This document shows, one piece after another, positions 1-6,867 of a stretch of 8,336 bases of DNA. The position numbers and the translations under genes are program-made. The number at the start of each line of letters is the position of its first letter. Position 1 is the first letter of the stretch. This stretch comes from JBPBQZ01 sp050955105 (GTDB lineage: Bacteria; Pseudomonadota; Gammaproteobacteria; Burkholderiales; Burkholderiaceae), in contig JBPBQZ010000121.1 in NCBI GenBank assembly GCA_050955105.1, positions 1 through 8,336 on the forward strand, read 5' to 3'. A model generated the notes under the pieces. It had not been told where the DNA came from. It saw only the letters and a program-made list of their open reading frames with translations, and searched no databases.

Positions 1-50
1 TCTCGCCATTTTGTGTCTCGCAATGCCGAATTCGCTGCAAATCTTAGCAT
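1..50 (-). CDS. Possible start of a further gene, cut by the window edge
   Basis: Downstream of the epimerase stop the minus strand has an ATG at 50-48 followed by 16 open codons (MLRFAANSALRDTKWR) to the edge. A second ATG at 9-7 lies in another frame that is also open and has GAGA six bases before it. Neither has a strong Shine-Dalgarno, and 16 residues match no family I recognise. A continuing operon is expected here because the CMP-nonulosonate synthetase is missing from the window, but this fragment does not look like the usual start of that enzyme. Confidence 0.25.
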   Translation of the reverse strand, partial: MLRFAANSALRDTKWR

Positions 51-90
51 GGGACGCCCGCGAAATTGCGGTGGTATATCGTCCAGACTC

Positions 91-1248
91 CTACGATAAA
101 TCTTGAAAATGTTTGCATAGTAGGCCGACCGGCTCGCGCGAAAGGAGTACGCGCGCGATCTGCGCCGTCGTGCCAGGCTTAGCGTAAGGATTGCGTGCGG
201 TTGCACAGAGCTTGAGAAACTCTGTTGAAAGCGCACGCTTGACCGCATCGACGATCTGCTTTGAATCCGGATCGCAGGAAATCACGCTTTCACTGCGCAC
301 GCGTCCGGCTTGTCGCGTACCAATATCGACGCTGGGCACGCCAAAACTCGGTACTTCGATGATTGCGCTCGACGAATTTCCGATCACTACGGCCGCATCG
401 CGTGCGGCTGAAAGATAAAGCGTCGAGCCCAGGGACATGAAGAATCGATAGCGATTACCTTGACGCGCGGCTCGATCTTCGAGCAAGCGGTTCAGGCCCA
501 TGCCGCCTGCATCCGCATTCGAGCCCGTAAATATCACGGCATAGTCCGGAAATAGATCGAGAGCATCGAGCAAAGCGATCATCTGGGCCTCAGGCGCGTC
601 GTTGCAGAGTGTCGCAGGATGAAACGTGACGAGAAAGTAGGACTGCGATGGCATGATCTGCAATCGGCGCACCACTTCTTTGCTGTCGATCAAGTCGAGC
701 GTGCTGAGATTTTCTACACCCAGAGCGCCGACGTCGAACACGCGGTCGGGGCTTTCGCCAAGTTGAATCACGCGCTGCCGATGCGTCTCGGTGCTCGTAA
801 AGTGCAAATGGCTCATCTTCGTAATGGCGTGGCGAAACGATTCGTCCATCGCGCCGAGCGTCAATTCGCCGCCGTGCAGATGAGCGATCGGAATCTTACA
901 GACGGTTGCGGCGGCTGCCGCTGCGAACGCCTCGAAGCGATCGCCGAGCACGACGACGATGTCGGGCGCCATGCGTTTGAACGCGTCACCGTAGCGCATT
1001 ATGCCAAGTCCCATCGCCGTATAGACGCCCGTGTCGGTATCGCTGTCGAACAGCACTTCGACGCGCTCGTCGATAGCCATGCCATCGTTTGAAATTTCTT
1101 GCCAGGTCGCGCCGGCGGAAGCCGCGAGATGCGTCCCGGTCACGAGTAGTTTGACTATCACGTCGGGCGTCGCTGTGAGCAAGCGGATCAACGGGCGCAG
1201 TAAACCAAATTCAGCGCGTGTTCCAGTGAAAATGCCTATCGTACGCAT
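91..1248 (-). CDS. legG: Hydrolysing UDP-/GDP-sugar 2-epimerase (NeuC/LegG type)
   Basis: A 385-residue, full-length member of the UDP-GlcNAc 2-epimerase family, hydrolysing NeuC/LegG branch. It removes the nucleotide from the di-N-acyl sugar nucleotide and inverts C2, giving the free 6-deoxy-ManNAc-type sugar used by the NeuB-type synthase. Visible motifs: IGIFTGTRAEFGLLRPL (4-20) at the N terminus, VVVLGDRFEAFAAAAAA (98-114) with the DR pair, IAHLHGGELTLGAMDESFRH (121-140) typical of the hydrolysing enzymes, TFHPAT (208-213), and GNSSSAIIEVPSFGVPSVDIG (290-310, nucleotide binding) followed by TRQAGR (311-316). NeuC of sialate synthesis and LegG are hard to separate by motif; the dehydratase and aminotransferase genes upstream favour LegG. 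It lies apart from the tight legB-C-I block, downstream of the membrane protein gene, in the same orientation. The GAG-containing sequence just after its stop may serve a next gene. Confidence 0.92.
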   Translation of the reverse strand: MRTIGIFTGTRAEFGLLRPLIRLLTATPDVIVKLLVTGTHLAASAGATWQEISNDGMAIDERVEVLFDSDTDTGVYTAMGLGIMRYGDAFKRMAPDIVVVLGDRFEAFAAAAAATVCKIPIAHLHGGELTLGAMDESFRHAITKMSHLHFTSTETHRQRVIQLGESPDRVFDVGALGVENLSTLDLIDSKEVVRRLQIMPSQSYFLVTFHPATLCNDAPEAQMIALLDALDLFPDYAVIFTGSNADAGGMGLNRLLEDRAARQGNRYRFFMSLGSTLYLSAARDAAVVIGNSSSAIIEVPSFGVPSVDIGTRQAGRVRSESVISCDPDSKQIVDAVKRALSTEFLKLCATARNPYAKPGTTAQIARVLLSREPVGLLCKHFQDLS

Positions 1249-1256
1249 ACTGTGAA

Positions 1257-1261
1257 TCCTT
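1257..1261 (-). promoter_or_regulatory. Ribosome binding site of the neuC/legG gene
   Basis: AAGGA lies eight bases before the ATG at 1248 on the minus strand, inside the 33-base gap after the membrane protein gene. It supports the chosen start and independent initiation. Confidence 0.7.
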
Positions 1262-1281
1262 CGTCTTGTAGCGCGATGACG

Positions 1282-3387
1282 CTACCAATACTTCGCGCCC
1301 ATGGTCCAAGTGCCATACCCCGGCCTCGTCACGTCGATCAGCGTTGGATGAGTCTGCTTGGCATAGGCGAGATCAGGGGGGTTGGCATACACGAGCTTGA
1401 AGTCGAGACCGTCGGACGCGTACAGGTAGATAGGCTCGCCCTCGGCGCGCCGAGTCATGGCTTGCATCCGCGGCATATAGTCCGGAAGCAGGCCCGGGAT
1501 GTAGCCACGAGCGATCGGGGGGCCAATACGCTGCGCCGGCATAATTTCGCTCGTTGAAATAAACCGCTCAGGAATCGACGAGATTTCATGCATTGGATTG
1601 CCGTGCTGGGGATCCGGCGAGGTTCTCGGATAATGGCCGTGGTCGTGTCGATAAGCAGCGAGCGCCTTGCCGATTTCAAAAATCTCCGCGACGCGCTGGT
1701 CCGCTTCGACGAACTCGTAGGCCATGTGCACGTCGACATACCGTGTCAAGTCATGCTGCCACGGTTCTCCACGCAGATATGAATAGACCGTGGATAGCAC
1801 ACGGCCATCATTGAGGGCGAGCACCCCATTGCGCACGGTGATGATCGCGTGCGGCTTTTCGAATTGGTAGTCGCCGAAGTTGAAGCGGCGACGCAGCACT
1901 GCGTTGCTTACGACAGGCACGTTGGGCGGCCATTTGCTGTATTCGTCGACTGAGACGCCGAGCCGCTCGCGTGTCCGATATACAGTAACCAGATCGCCGG
2001 TGTATTCGTAATTCCAGATCGTGCGATCCCAGATCCGGTGGGCGGTGTCATCGAACACGAAGGTCCGAACGTCTTTGAGCGGCTCCTCGTTAGCCCGAAT
2101 GAACGTAATAATCGCCGTTTGGCGGATCCAGTCGCGCCAAAGATCAAGACCTGTGGTGTAGCCGCTGCCCACCGAGGCGCCGATTACATAAGCCAACACC
2201 AAGTCTCGCCCGATCTTGCGTAGCACGACGACATGCGAAAATCCGCAATCGAGGATGTTCGTGAACGAGATCAACACTAACGCGAAGCCCGGGAGCGCCG
2301 GAAGAATGTTGCGGCTTTCATAGAAGCTTCTGAGATCCGGGACTTTGCCGACAAGGATGTAGGGATACACAGCCGCCGCGAATATGACCCACCCGAGCGC
2401 CGCTTGCATGAGCGACATGCGCAGCGTGGTGCGGTTCTTCACGCGTGGCACGAGACGCAGCAATAAGAAGCAGATTACGCAACAGCTCAGCAGCACGAGC
2501 GGTTGTACGCCTCGCGAGGCGATCGCAAAGAAGTCGCGCAGAACGGGTCGAATCAAGCCGAATGAATTGAAGATCGCCGAGATCAGGACGCGATAATCGA
2601 TGCTGTTGTAGTCGCCGTAAAGGCGAGACTTTACGGTCGTCAAACGCTTGACGATAACGAACACGAACGGCAGCGCGATCAACAGCGCGTTTTCAACTGC
2701 GAACACGCGCAGCGACAACCAGATTCGGTGCCGCGTCGCACGTAAAATCTCGGGCAATGCACCGTAGCGCGTGCGCAACTCGCGCAACGCGCGCCAGTGC
2801 GGCAGAGCCGTGGACCCATCGATAGATTTCATCAGATGGCGCGCAGCGAGCACGATGAGCAGCGTCAGATACAGAGCGATGAGCGAATTGAGGTAGAACG
2901 ACATGAAGAACAACGGCAGGCTCATGAGCCGCGCCCTTCGCAGGTTCGACGACGTCATCAAGATCGCGCAGCCGACCCAGAAGCACGCGATATAAACGTT
3001 GTACATCGCGAGGCTGGTCAAAAAGCGGATCAGCGCCACATGCGTCGCTGCATACAGAAGGAATAGCTGGAACGCGTCGTTGCTGGAAATCTTGTGCTGA
3101 CGGTAGAGCACGTAGGCGACCGCTGCCCCCGCTATTACCCAAGCCGCAAGCGCCGTCGCGCGCATCGCAAGTGACGGATGACGCAGCGCGTTGATCGCGT
3201 TGGTCAGGTAGCCGCCCCAGAAGATGCCTAGTTCCCGGCCGATACGGATGCTCTCGTCCGGCTGTTGATAGATCCAGACCCAATCATCCCAAAAATATCC
3301 GGGATTACAAACGATCAGCGCGGTGCCCCCGAAGACCGCGAAGAGGGCGAGAGGGGCGCGTCGAGCCCGGCGACGCAGTTCTGTCAT
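1282..3387 (-). CDS. Polytopic membrane protein, GT-C-like, with C-terminal pseudopilin-like module
   Basis: A 701-residue protein I cannot name. The N-terminal half (about 1-412) carries some 10-12 hydrophobic segments, including roughly 11-28, 75-95, 104-124, 126-146, a double segment 154-184, 226-247, 263-290, 295-312, 325-347, 362-379 and 394-412. The basic start (MTELRRRARR) puts the N terminus inside. The first outer loop begins NPGYFWDDWVWIY with Asp34-Asp35, where GT-C glycosyltransferases have their acidic catalytic motif, and the 154-184 hairpin also looks GT-C-like. Such enzymes use lipid-phosphate-linked sugars on the outer face of the membrane. Residues about 413-560 are soluble and unrecognised. 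Residues about 563-701 resemble a GspG-type pseudopilin globular domain lacking its N-terminal helix: ALAAYRHDHGHYP (575-587), YIPGLLPDYMPR (629-640), YLYASDGLDFKLVYA (654-668), ending WTMGAKYW. It lies inside the nonulosonate cluster, so a role in transfer or modification of the glycan is inferred; an uncharacterised transporter or flippase-like role remains possible. Confidence 0.7.
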   Translation of the reverse strand: MTELRRRARRAPLALFAVFGGTALIVCNPGYFWDDWVWIYQQPDESIRIGRELGIFWGGYLTNAINALRHPSLAMRATALAAWVIAGAAVAYVLYRQHKISSNDAFQLFLLYAATHVALIRFLTSLAMYNVYIACFWVGCAILMTSSNLRRARLMSLPLFFMSFYLNSLIALYLTLLIVLAARHLMKSIDGSTALPHWRALRELRTRYGALPEILRATRHRIWLSLRVFAVENALLIALPFVFVIVKRLTTVKSRLYGDYNSIDYRVLISAIFNSFGLIRPVLRDFFAIASRGVQPLVLLSCCVICFLLLRLVPRVKNRTTLRMSLMQAALGWVIFAAAVYPYILVGKVPDLRSFYESRNILPALPGFALVLISFTNILDCGFSHVVVLRKIGRDLVLAYVIGASVGSGYTTGLDLWRDWIRQTAIITFIRANEEPLKDVRTFVFDDTAHRIWDRTIWNYEYTGDLVTVYRTRERLGVSVDEYSKWPPNVPVVSNAVLRRRFNFGDYQFEKPHAIITVRNGVLALNDGRVLSTVYSYLRGEPWQHDLTRYVDVHMAYEFVEADQRVAEIFEIGKALAAYRHDHGHYPRTSPDPQHGNPMHEISSIPERFISTSEIMPAQRIGPPIARGYIPGLLPDYMPRMQAMTRRAEGEPIYLYASDGLDFKLVYANPPDLAYAKQTHPTLIDVTRPGYGTWTMGAKYW

Positions 3388-3393
3388 TCAATG

Positions 3394-3399
3394 CTCCTT
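3394..3399 (-). promoter_or_regulatory. Ribosome binding site of the membrane protein gene
   Basis: AAGGAG lies six bases before the ATG at 3387 on the minus strand, a near-ideal Shine-Dalgarno. It confirms that start and contrasts with the weak sites of the tightly packed genes upstream, so this gene can be translated independently of coupling. Confidence 0.75.
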
Positions 3400-3470
3400 G
3401 AGCCTGTGTGAGATGCTGTTGGGATGTCGGTGGATCGGGCTTAGGGCGTATGGCGGGTCGGATCGCACCG

Positions 3471-3493
3471 GCGTGCTGTACCGCGACGCACGC
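3471..3493. repeat. Short inverted repeat after the SDR gene
   Basis: GCGTGC and GCACGC form a perfect 6-bp inverted repeat with an 11-base loop, starting three bases after the SDR stop codon in the 109-base gap before the membrane protein gene. As RNA it would make a short GC-rich hairpin. No U-tract follows on the minus strand, so it is not a standard intrinsic terminator; it may be an mRNA-stabilising or attenuating hairpin, or chance in GC-rich DNA. The rest of the gap shows no promoter I can defend. Confidence 0.3.
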
Positions 3494-3496
3494 TGA

Positions 3497-4300
3497 CTAC
3501 CAGGCGCACCAGCCGCCGTCGACGACGATATTCTGGCCAGTCACATAGCCCGACATTTCGCTCGCGAGAAAGACCGCAACGCCCTTGAAATCCTCTTCTG
3601 TCGCCATGCGTCCGAAGGGAGTGCGCTGTAAGTAGCGCTCTACGAATTCGGTGGGTTGATTGCGCCATACTCCACCGGGGCTCAGCGTATTCACACGCAC
3701 ATTCGGCGCCAGCGTCGTAGCAAGCCAGGTGGTCAATTGAATCAGCGCGCCTTTGCTGGCGCCGTAGGCGGCCGGATTACCCATGGTCGTGCCTTCGTAA
3801 AGCCGCCAGTCTGGGCCGACGATGCCGTACAAGGATGAAACATTGATCACGGACCCTTTACCGGACGTTTTCAGGAAGGGCAACGCTGCTTGCACGAGTT
3901 CGAATACGGCGGTCACGTTGACCTCGAACGCCGCGCGCCATGCCGCCGTCTGTTGTTGTTCGAACGGCACCGCCCAGCCATCGAGTTGCGACGTTCCAAC
4001 GAATGCCGCGCAGTTTACGAGGACGTCGAGGCTTGCGCATTGTTTGTGGATTGCCTTCGGCAAGGCCCGGACGCTGGATTCATCCGCCAGTTCGACGTCG
4101 AAGGCCACCACCTTCACGCCCGTCGTATCGCGGATATGTTTGGCGCACCGCTCCAGTTCCGGGCCCTGGCGGTCCACCAGCGCGATGGTCGCGCCGGCCT
4201 CCGCAAGCGCTTCGGCTATCGCGGCCCCAATATGTCCGGCGCCGCCGGTGATCACGGCGGTCTTGCCGGCAAGCGACATGAGTTCCGAAATAGTGCGCAT
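3497..4300 (-). CDS. ptmA: Short-chain dehydrogenase/reductase (PtmA-like)
   Basis: A 267-residue classical SDR. Visible motifs: the cofactor-binding TGGAGHIG (18-25), Asp43 at the end of beta-2 (IALVDRQ) which suggests NAD(H) preference, NCAA (96-99) in place of the usual NNAG/NAAG, INVSSLYG (152-159) with the catalytic serine, and YGASK (179-183) with catalytic Tyr179 and Lys183; SPGG (207-210) follows. The N terminus (MRTISELMSLAGKTAVITGG) and the segment YEGTTMGNPAAYGASKGA resemble PtmA of flagellin-glycosylation and legionaminate loci. Its exact reaction is not evident from sequence. The ATG at 4300 is chosen because it gives the family-like N terminus and has CAGGA ten bases upstream; a GTG at 4345 would add 15 residues and overlap the previous gene by 19 bases. 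The gap to the upstream oxidoreductase gene is 26 bases, and 109 bases follow before the next gene. Confidence 0.85.
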   Translation of the reverse strand: MRTISELMSLAGKTAVITGGAGHIGAAIAEALAEAGATIALVDRQGPELERCAKHIRDTTGVKVVAFDVELADESSVRALPKAIHKQCASLDVLVNCAAFVGTSQLDGWAVPFEQQQTAAWRAAFEVNVTAVFELVQAALPFLKTSGKGSVINVSSLYGIVGPDWRLYEGTTMGNPAAYGASKGALIQLTTWLATTLAPNVRVNTLSPGGVWRNQPTEFVERYLQRTPFGRMATEEDFKGVAVFLASEMSGYVTGQNIVVDGGWCAW

Positions 4301-4326
4301 CGTAGGGAGTTCCTGTTTTGAAGGCG

Positions 4327-5244
4327 TTACGGGCGCGTCCAGCACTGATTCATAGAAGCTGATTCGGCTGCTTCAACGAAGCGGAGCACCTCGCAACCCT
4401 CCTCAAAAGTGCACAGTGCCGACGCGTCGTTTCCCAAAAAAGCATGGAGTTGCGCGTGGTACGTGGCATCGCGTTCTACTTCGCGAACCGTGGTTTCGCC
4501 ATTGATGGTGAGTGTGCCGGCAATGAGATCGAGGCTCGCCGTCAAATCCTGCGCGTTTATCGTAATGAGTCGACGCGGCATGCGGTCGAGATAGTTGACC
4601 GAGATCGAGATCGCCGGACAGCGATCGTTGATCGAAAGTATTGAGAACACGTCGTCGCTGTCCATGTCGAGATCGCTGAAGTGACCGCCGATCGCAGTCA
4701 CCCGACGCGCGCGGCCACAAAGCCAAAGTGCGAGATCGATTTCGTGGGAGAGATCGCGTAGAACGCCCCCGCCTTGGTCCTTGCGCGCTGAGTACGACGA
4801 CCGGTAGTTCGTGTCGGGGCGCCACTGCGGCAAATACTGGCCAGCGTAAAAGCTGGCGCTATAGATCGGCAGCGCTGCGAGGCGCTGATGCAGTTGCTGC
4901 ACCAGCGGATGAAAACGCAGGTTATACGCTACGAATACAGCTAGATCTTGCGGTGCGGGAGCATCGCCGAGTGCGGCGAATACCGGCTTCTCCACAAGTG
5001 TGCGGCCTCTGAAACCGGCCAAGCTCAACTCGCGCAATGTCTGGGCGTGCCGGGCGGTCTGGTTCGCGACCAGTACGTAGTTCGGCTTGGATCGAGCGAG
5101 CGCTTCCGCGACACTCGAAAAACGCGGATAGGGCGTGGCCGCGTTTGCCGTCACGCAGGCGACATCCGCGCCCATTGCCGCGGCCAACCGACTGTGACGA
5201 GCACCGATCGATCCGTATCCGACGACGAGCAAGGTTTTGTTCAC
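4327..5244 (-). CDS. Gfo/Idh/MocA-family NAD(P)-dependent oxidoreductase (PtmF-like)
   Basis: A 305-residue protein of the Gfo/Idh/MocA family: an N-terminal Rossmann domain beginning KTLLVVGYGSIGARH (3-17), the family VEKPVF element (84-89), YNLRFHPL (107-114), and the conserved helix GGGVLRDLSHEIDLALWL (158-175) with His167 in the usual catalytic position. Family members oxidise or reduce sugars, often as sugar nucleotides, with NAD(H) or NADP(H); the substrate is unknown here. In legionaminate loci such as that of Campylobacter an oxidoreductase gene is paired with a PtmA-like SDR gene, as here, which suggests a role in supplying or modifying the sugar precursor. The start is a GTG one base after the neuB stop (TAG-G-GTG). 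An in-frame start at 5370 would add 42 residues of non-family sequence from inside the synthase gene and is rejected. At about 305 residues it is somewhat shorter than many family members (330-390) but no core motif is missing. Confidence 0.85.
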   Translation of the reverse strand: MNKTLLVVGYGSIGARHSRLAAAMGADVACVTANAATPYPRFSSVAEALARSKPNYVLVANQTARHAQTLRELSLAGFRGRTLVEKPVFAALGDAPAPQDLAVFVAYNLRFHPLVQQLHQRLAALPIYSASFYAGQYLPQWRPDTNYRSSYSARKDQGGGVLRDLSHEIDLALWLCGRARRVTAIGGHFSDLDMDSDDVFSILSINDRCPAISISVNYLDRMPRRLITINAQDLTASLDLIAGTLTINGETTVREVERDATYHAQLHAFLGNDASALCTFEEGCEVLRFVEAAESASMNQCWTRP

Positions 5245-5245
5245 C

Positions 5246-6250
5246 CTAGATCTGCTCGTCGGCCGCGTAGTCGCGCAGCGCGGGTGTGCCGACAACGCGA
5301 TCCCACTGGGTTGGCGAGATGCCCGATCCCGGGCGGCGCAAGCCCAGGTTGTCCGGTGACAGCAATTCACCTTTCGCGATCGGACGGTTCGCGACGATCG
5401 ACTTGCGTGCGATCAGGCGATTTGGGATTTCGGACGCGGATGGCCGCTTGCGTCCGTCGCCCAGCGCACTGGCCACGCGACGAATGGATTGCACCATTTG
5501 CGTGAGTTCGTACGGTTCGAGGCTGGCCTTGTGATCCGGGCCCTGCATCGAACGATCAAGCGTGAAATGCTTTTCGATCACGCGCGCGCCGAGTGCGGTT
5601 GCGGCGATCGGAATATCGATACCTTCGGTGTGATCCGAATAGCCGACCTTCACGCACGGGAACGCGGCGGCTATCGTCGTCATCGCGCGCAGATTGACTT
5701 CGTCGGCAGGCGCCGGATATTCGGTGGTGCAATGCATCACGGTGATATTCTCGAGCGGCACGCCCGCGCTTTCGAGCGTGTCGAGCGCGTCTTCCACTTC
5801 ACCCAGCTTGGCCATGCCGGTAGAGATGATGATCGACAAGCCCATGCCACCGAGTTCTCGCAGAAACGGGATGTCGGTGAGATCGCCCGACGATACCTTA
5901 AGCGTCTTGCTGCCGATGTCCGCAAGAAAGATCGCTGATTCGATATCGAACGGTGTGGACATGAATCCGATGTTCTTGTGCGAACAGTAGCTGGCGATGT
6001 CGCGGAATGCGGCTTGGGGAAGTTCGAGCCGCTTGAGCATCTCGAACTGTGATTCGATCTTGCCGGTCGTGCGTTGTTGATATTCGGCCTTGGGCGCTTT
6101 ACGCGTCACCAGCTTTTCAGCTTGGAAGGTCTGAAATTTCACGTAGTCGGCGCCTGAGTCCGCAGCCGCGTCCACCAGCAGATAAGCAAGCTCGACCGAG
6201 CCGTTGTGATTGACGCCGGCTTCGGCGATCACCGTGCAGATTGGGTTCAT
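5246..6250 (-). CDS. legI: Nonulosonic acid synthase, NeuB family (legionaminic acid synthase LegI type)
   Basis: A 334-residue, full-length NeuB-family enzyme that condenses phosphoenolpyruvate with a 6-carbon amino sugar to form a 9-carbon nonulosonic acid. The TIM-barrel domain (about 1-265) shows IAEAGVNHNGS (8-18), VKFQTFQAEKLV (37-48), STPFD (98-102), KVSSGDLTDIPFL (118-130), HCTTEYPAP (173-181), GYSDHTEG (203-210) and EKHFTLD (226-232). His207 and His228 have the same 21-residue spacing as the metal-binding histidines of meningococcal NeuB. A SAF/antifreeze-like domain fills about 276-334 (ARKSIVANRPIAKGELLS). The fold alone does not separate Neu5Ac from legionaminic or related products; the adjacent dehydratase and aminotransferase genes point to a 5,7-diamino product. 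The start is the ATG overlapping the acyltransferase stop as ATGA, preceded by a GTAGG element about six bases upstream. The TAG stop is followed after one base by the GTG of the next gene. Confidence 0.93.
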   Translation of the reverse strand: MNPICTVIAEAGVNHNGSVELAYLLVDAAADSGADYVKFQTFQAEKLVTRKAPKAEYQQRTTGKIESQFEMLKRLELPQAAFRDIASYCSHKNIGFMSTPFDIESAIFLADIGSKTLKVSSGDLTDIPFLRELGGMGLSIIISTGMAKLGEVEDALDTLESAGVPLENITVMHCTTEYPAPADEVNLRAMTTIAAAFPCVKVGYSDHTEGIDIPIAATALGARVIEKHFTLDRSMQGPDHKASLEPYELTQMVQSIRRVASALGDGRKRPSASEIPNRLIARKSIVANRPIAKGELLSPDNLGLRRPGSGISPTQWDRVVGTPALRDYAADEQI

Positions 6251-6867
6251 TGCGGGCCTACTCCGGTGAATAGCATGCCGTCCGGCAATGTTTTCAAGAC
6301 GCGCGCTCCCATCCCGACGACACTGCGCGCGCCGATCGTGATGCCCTCGCGGCAGATAGCGCCGCTACCAATCAGACATCCGTCGCCGACCACGGCGCCG
6401 CCATTGACTACAGCGGCCGTTGCGATATGGCAATGGTCGCCTATGACAGCATCATGTTCGATCAGCGCGCGCGTGTTGATGATCGTATTCGCGCCCACGT
6501 GCGCATTGGGCCCGATGTGCGCCGCGTGCATGACGATGGCGCCTGCGCCAAGCGTTGCCGTTGCCGCCACATGAGCGCGCGACGAAATGATCGCAGGCTG
6601 CACGAAGCCGGCTCTTCCGACTGCTTGAAAGAGGCGAATTCGGATTTCTGGCGAGGTGATCTGCCCGACCGTGACAAGCGCGAACTGGCAGAGGCCCCGC
6701 AACGTGACGAGTTCATCGTCGCAGCCGACCACGGGATAGTTCAGAACCCGCGTGATCTGGCTGCCACGCCGTTCGACGATGCCCGAAATGCGCCACATGC
6801 CAGTCGATTCCAAAACATCGATGACTGACTTGCAGTGGCCGCCGCCGCCGATCAACAGAATTTCCAT
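6247..6867 (-). CDS. NeuD/PglD-family sugar acyltransferase, probable LegH-role N-acetyltransferase
   Basis: A 206-residue protein with the two-part NeuD/PglD architecture: an N-terminal Rossmann-like domain opening with EILLIGGGGHCKSVIDV (2-18), then a left-handed beta-helix of hexapeptide repeats (about 97-185, e.g. ATLGAGAIVMHAAHIGPNA). The catalytic-type segment NTRALIEHDAVIGDHCHIA (131-149) is intact, with His138 the likely general base. NeuD proteins O-acetylate sialic acid, while PglD N-acetylates a UDP-4-amino sugar. Position between the aminotransferase and the synthase makes N-acylation of the 4-amino sugar nucleotide (the LegH step) the better inference, since no other acetyltransferase is in the window. 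The frame stays open upstream to 7077, but that stretch is Arg/His-rich and antisense-like in composition inside legC; the ATG at 6867 starts exactly at the family's conserved N terminus and overlaps the legC stop by one base. The TGA stop overlaps the next ATG by four bases (ATGA). Confidence 0.88.
   Translation of the reverse strand: MEILLIGGGGHCKSVIDVLESTGMWRISGIVERRGSQITRVLNYPVVGCDDELVTLRGLCQFALVTVGQITSPEIRIRLFQAVGRAGFVQPAIISSRAHVAATATLGAGAIVMHAAHIGPNAHVGANTIINTRALIEHDAVIGDHCHIATAAVVNGGAVVGDGCLIGSGAICREGITIGARSVVGMGARVLKTLPDGMLFTGVGPQ

Noticed and set aside
619..1092. 157-codon open frame on the plus strand
   Set aside because: Antisense to the NeuC/LegG-type gene, with no family motif or ribosome binding site that I can see.
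3471..3493. Intrinsic terminator after the SDR gene
   Set aside because: The stem is only 6 bp with an 11-base loop and no run of T follows on the transcribed strand.
4301..4345. GTG start at 4345 for the SDR
   Set aside because: It adds 15 residues unlike the family and overlaps the preceding gene; the ATG at 4300 gives a typical N terminus and has a Shine-Dalgarno-like CAGGA.
3822..4355. 177-codon open frame on the plus strand
   Set aside because: Antisense to the SDR gene, whose motifs are clear; low-complexity Ser/Thr/Ala composition and no domain.
5245..5370. 42-residue N-terminal extension of the Gfo/Idh/MocA protein
   Set aside because: It overlaps the end of the synthase gene and carries no family sequence; the Rossmann strand begins right after the GTG at 5244.
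5246..6250. Assignment of the cluster to Neu5Ac (true sialic acid) synthesis on the basis of NeuB, NeuC and NeuD names
   Set aside because: The dehydratase and LegC-type aminotransferase encoded directly upstream are not used for Neu5Ac and fit a 5,7-diamino nonulosonic acid instead.
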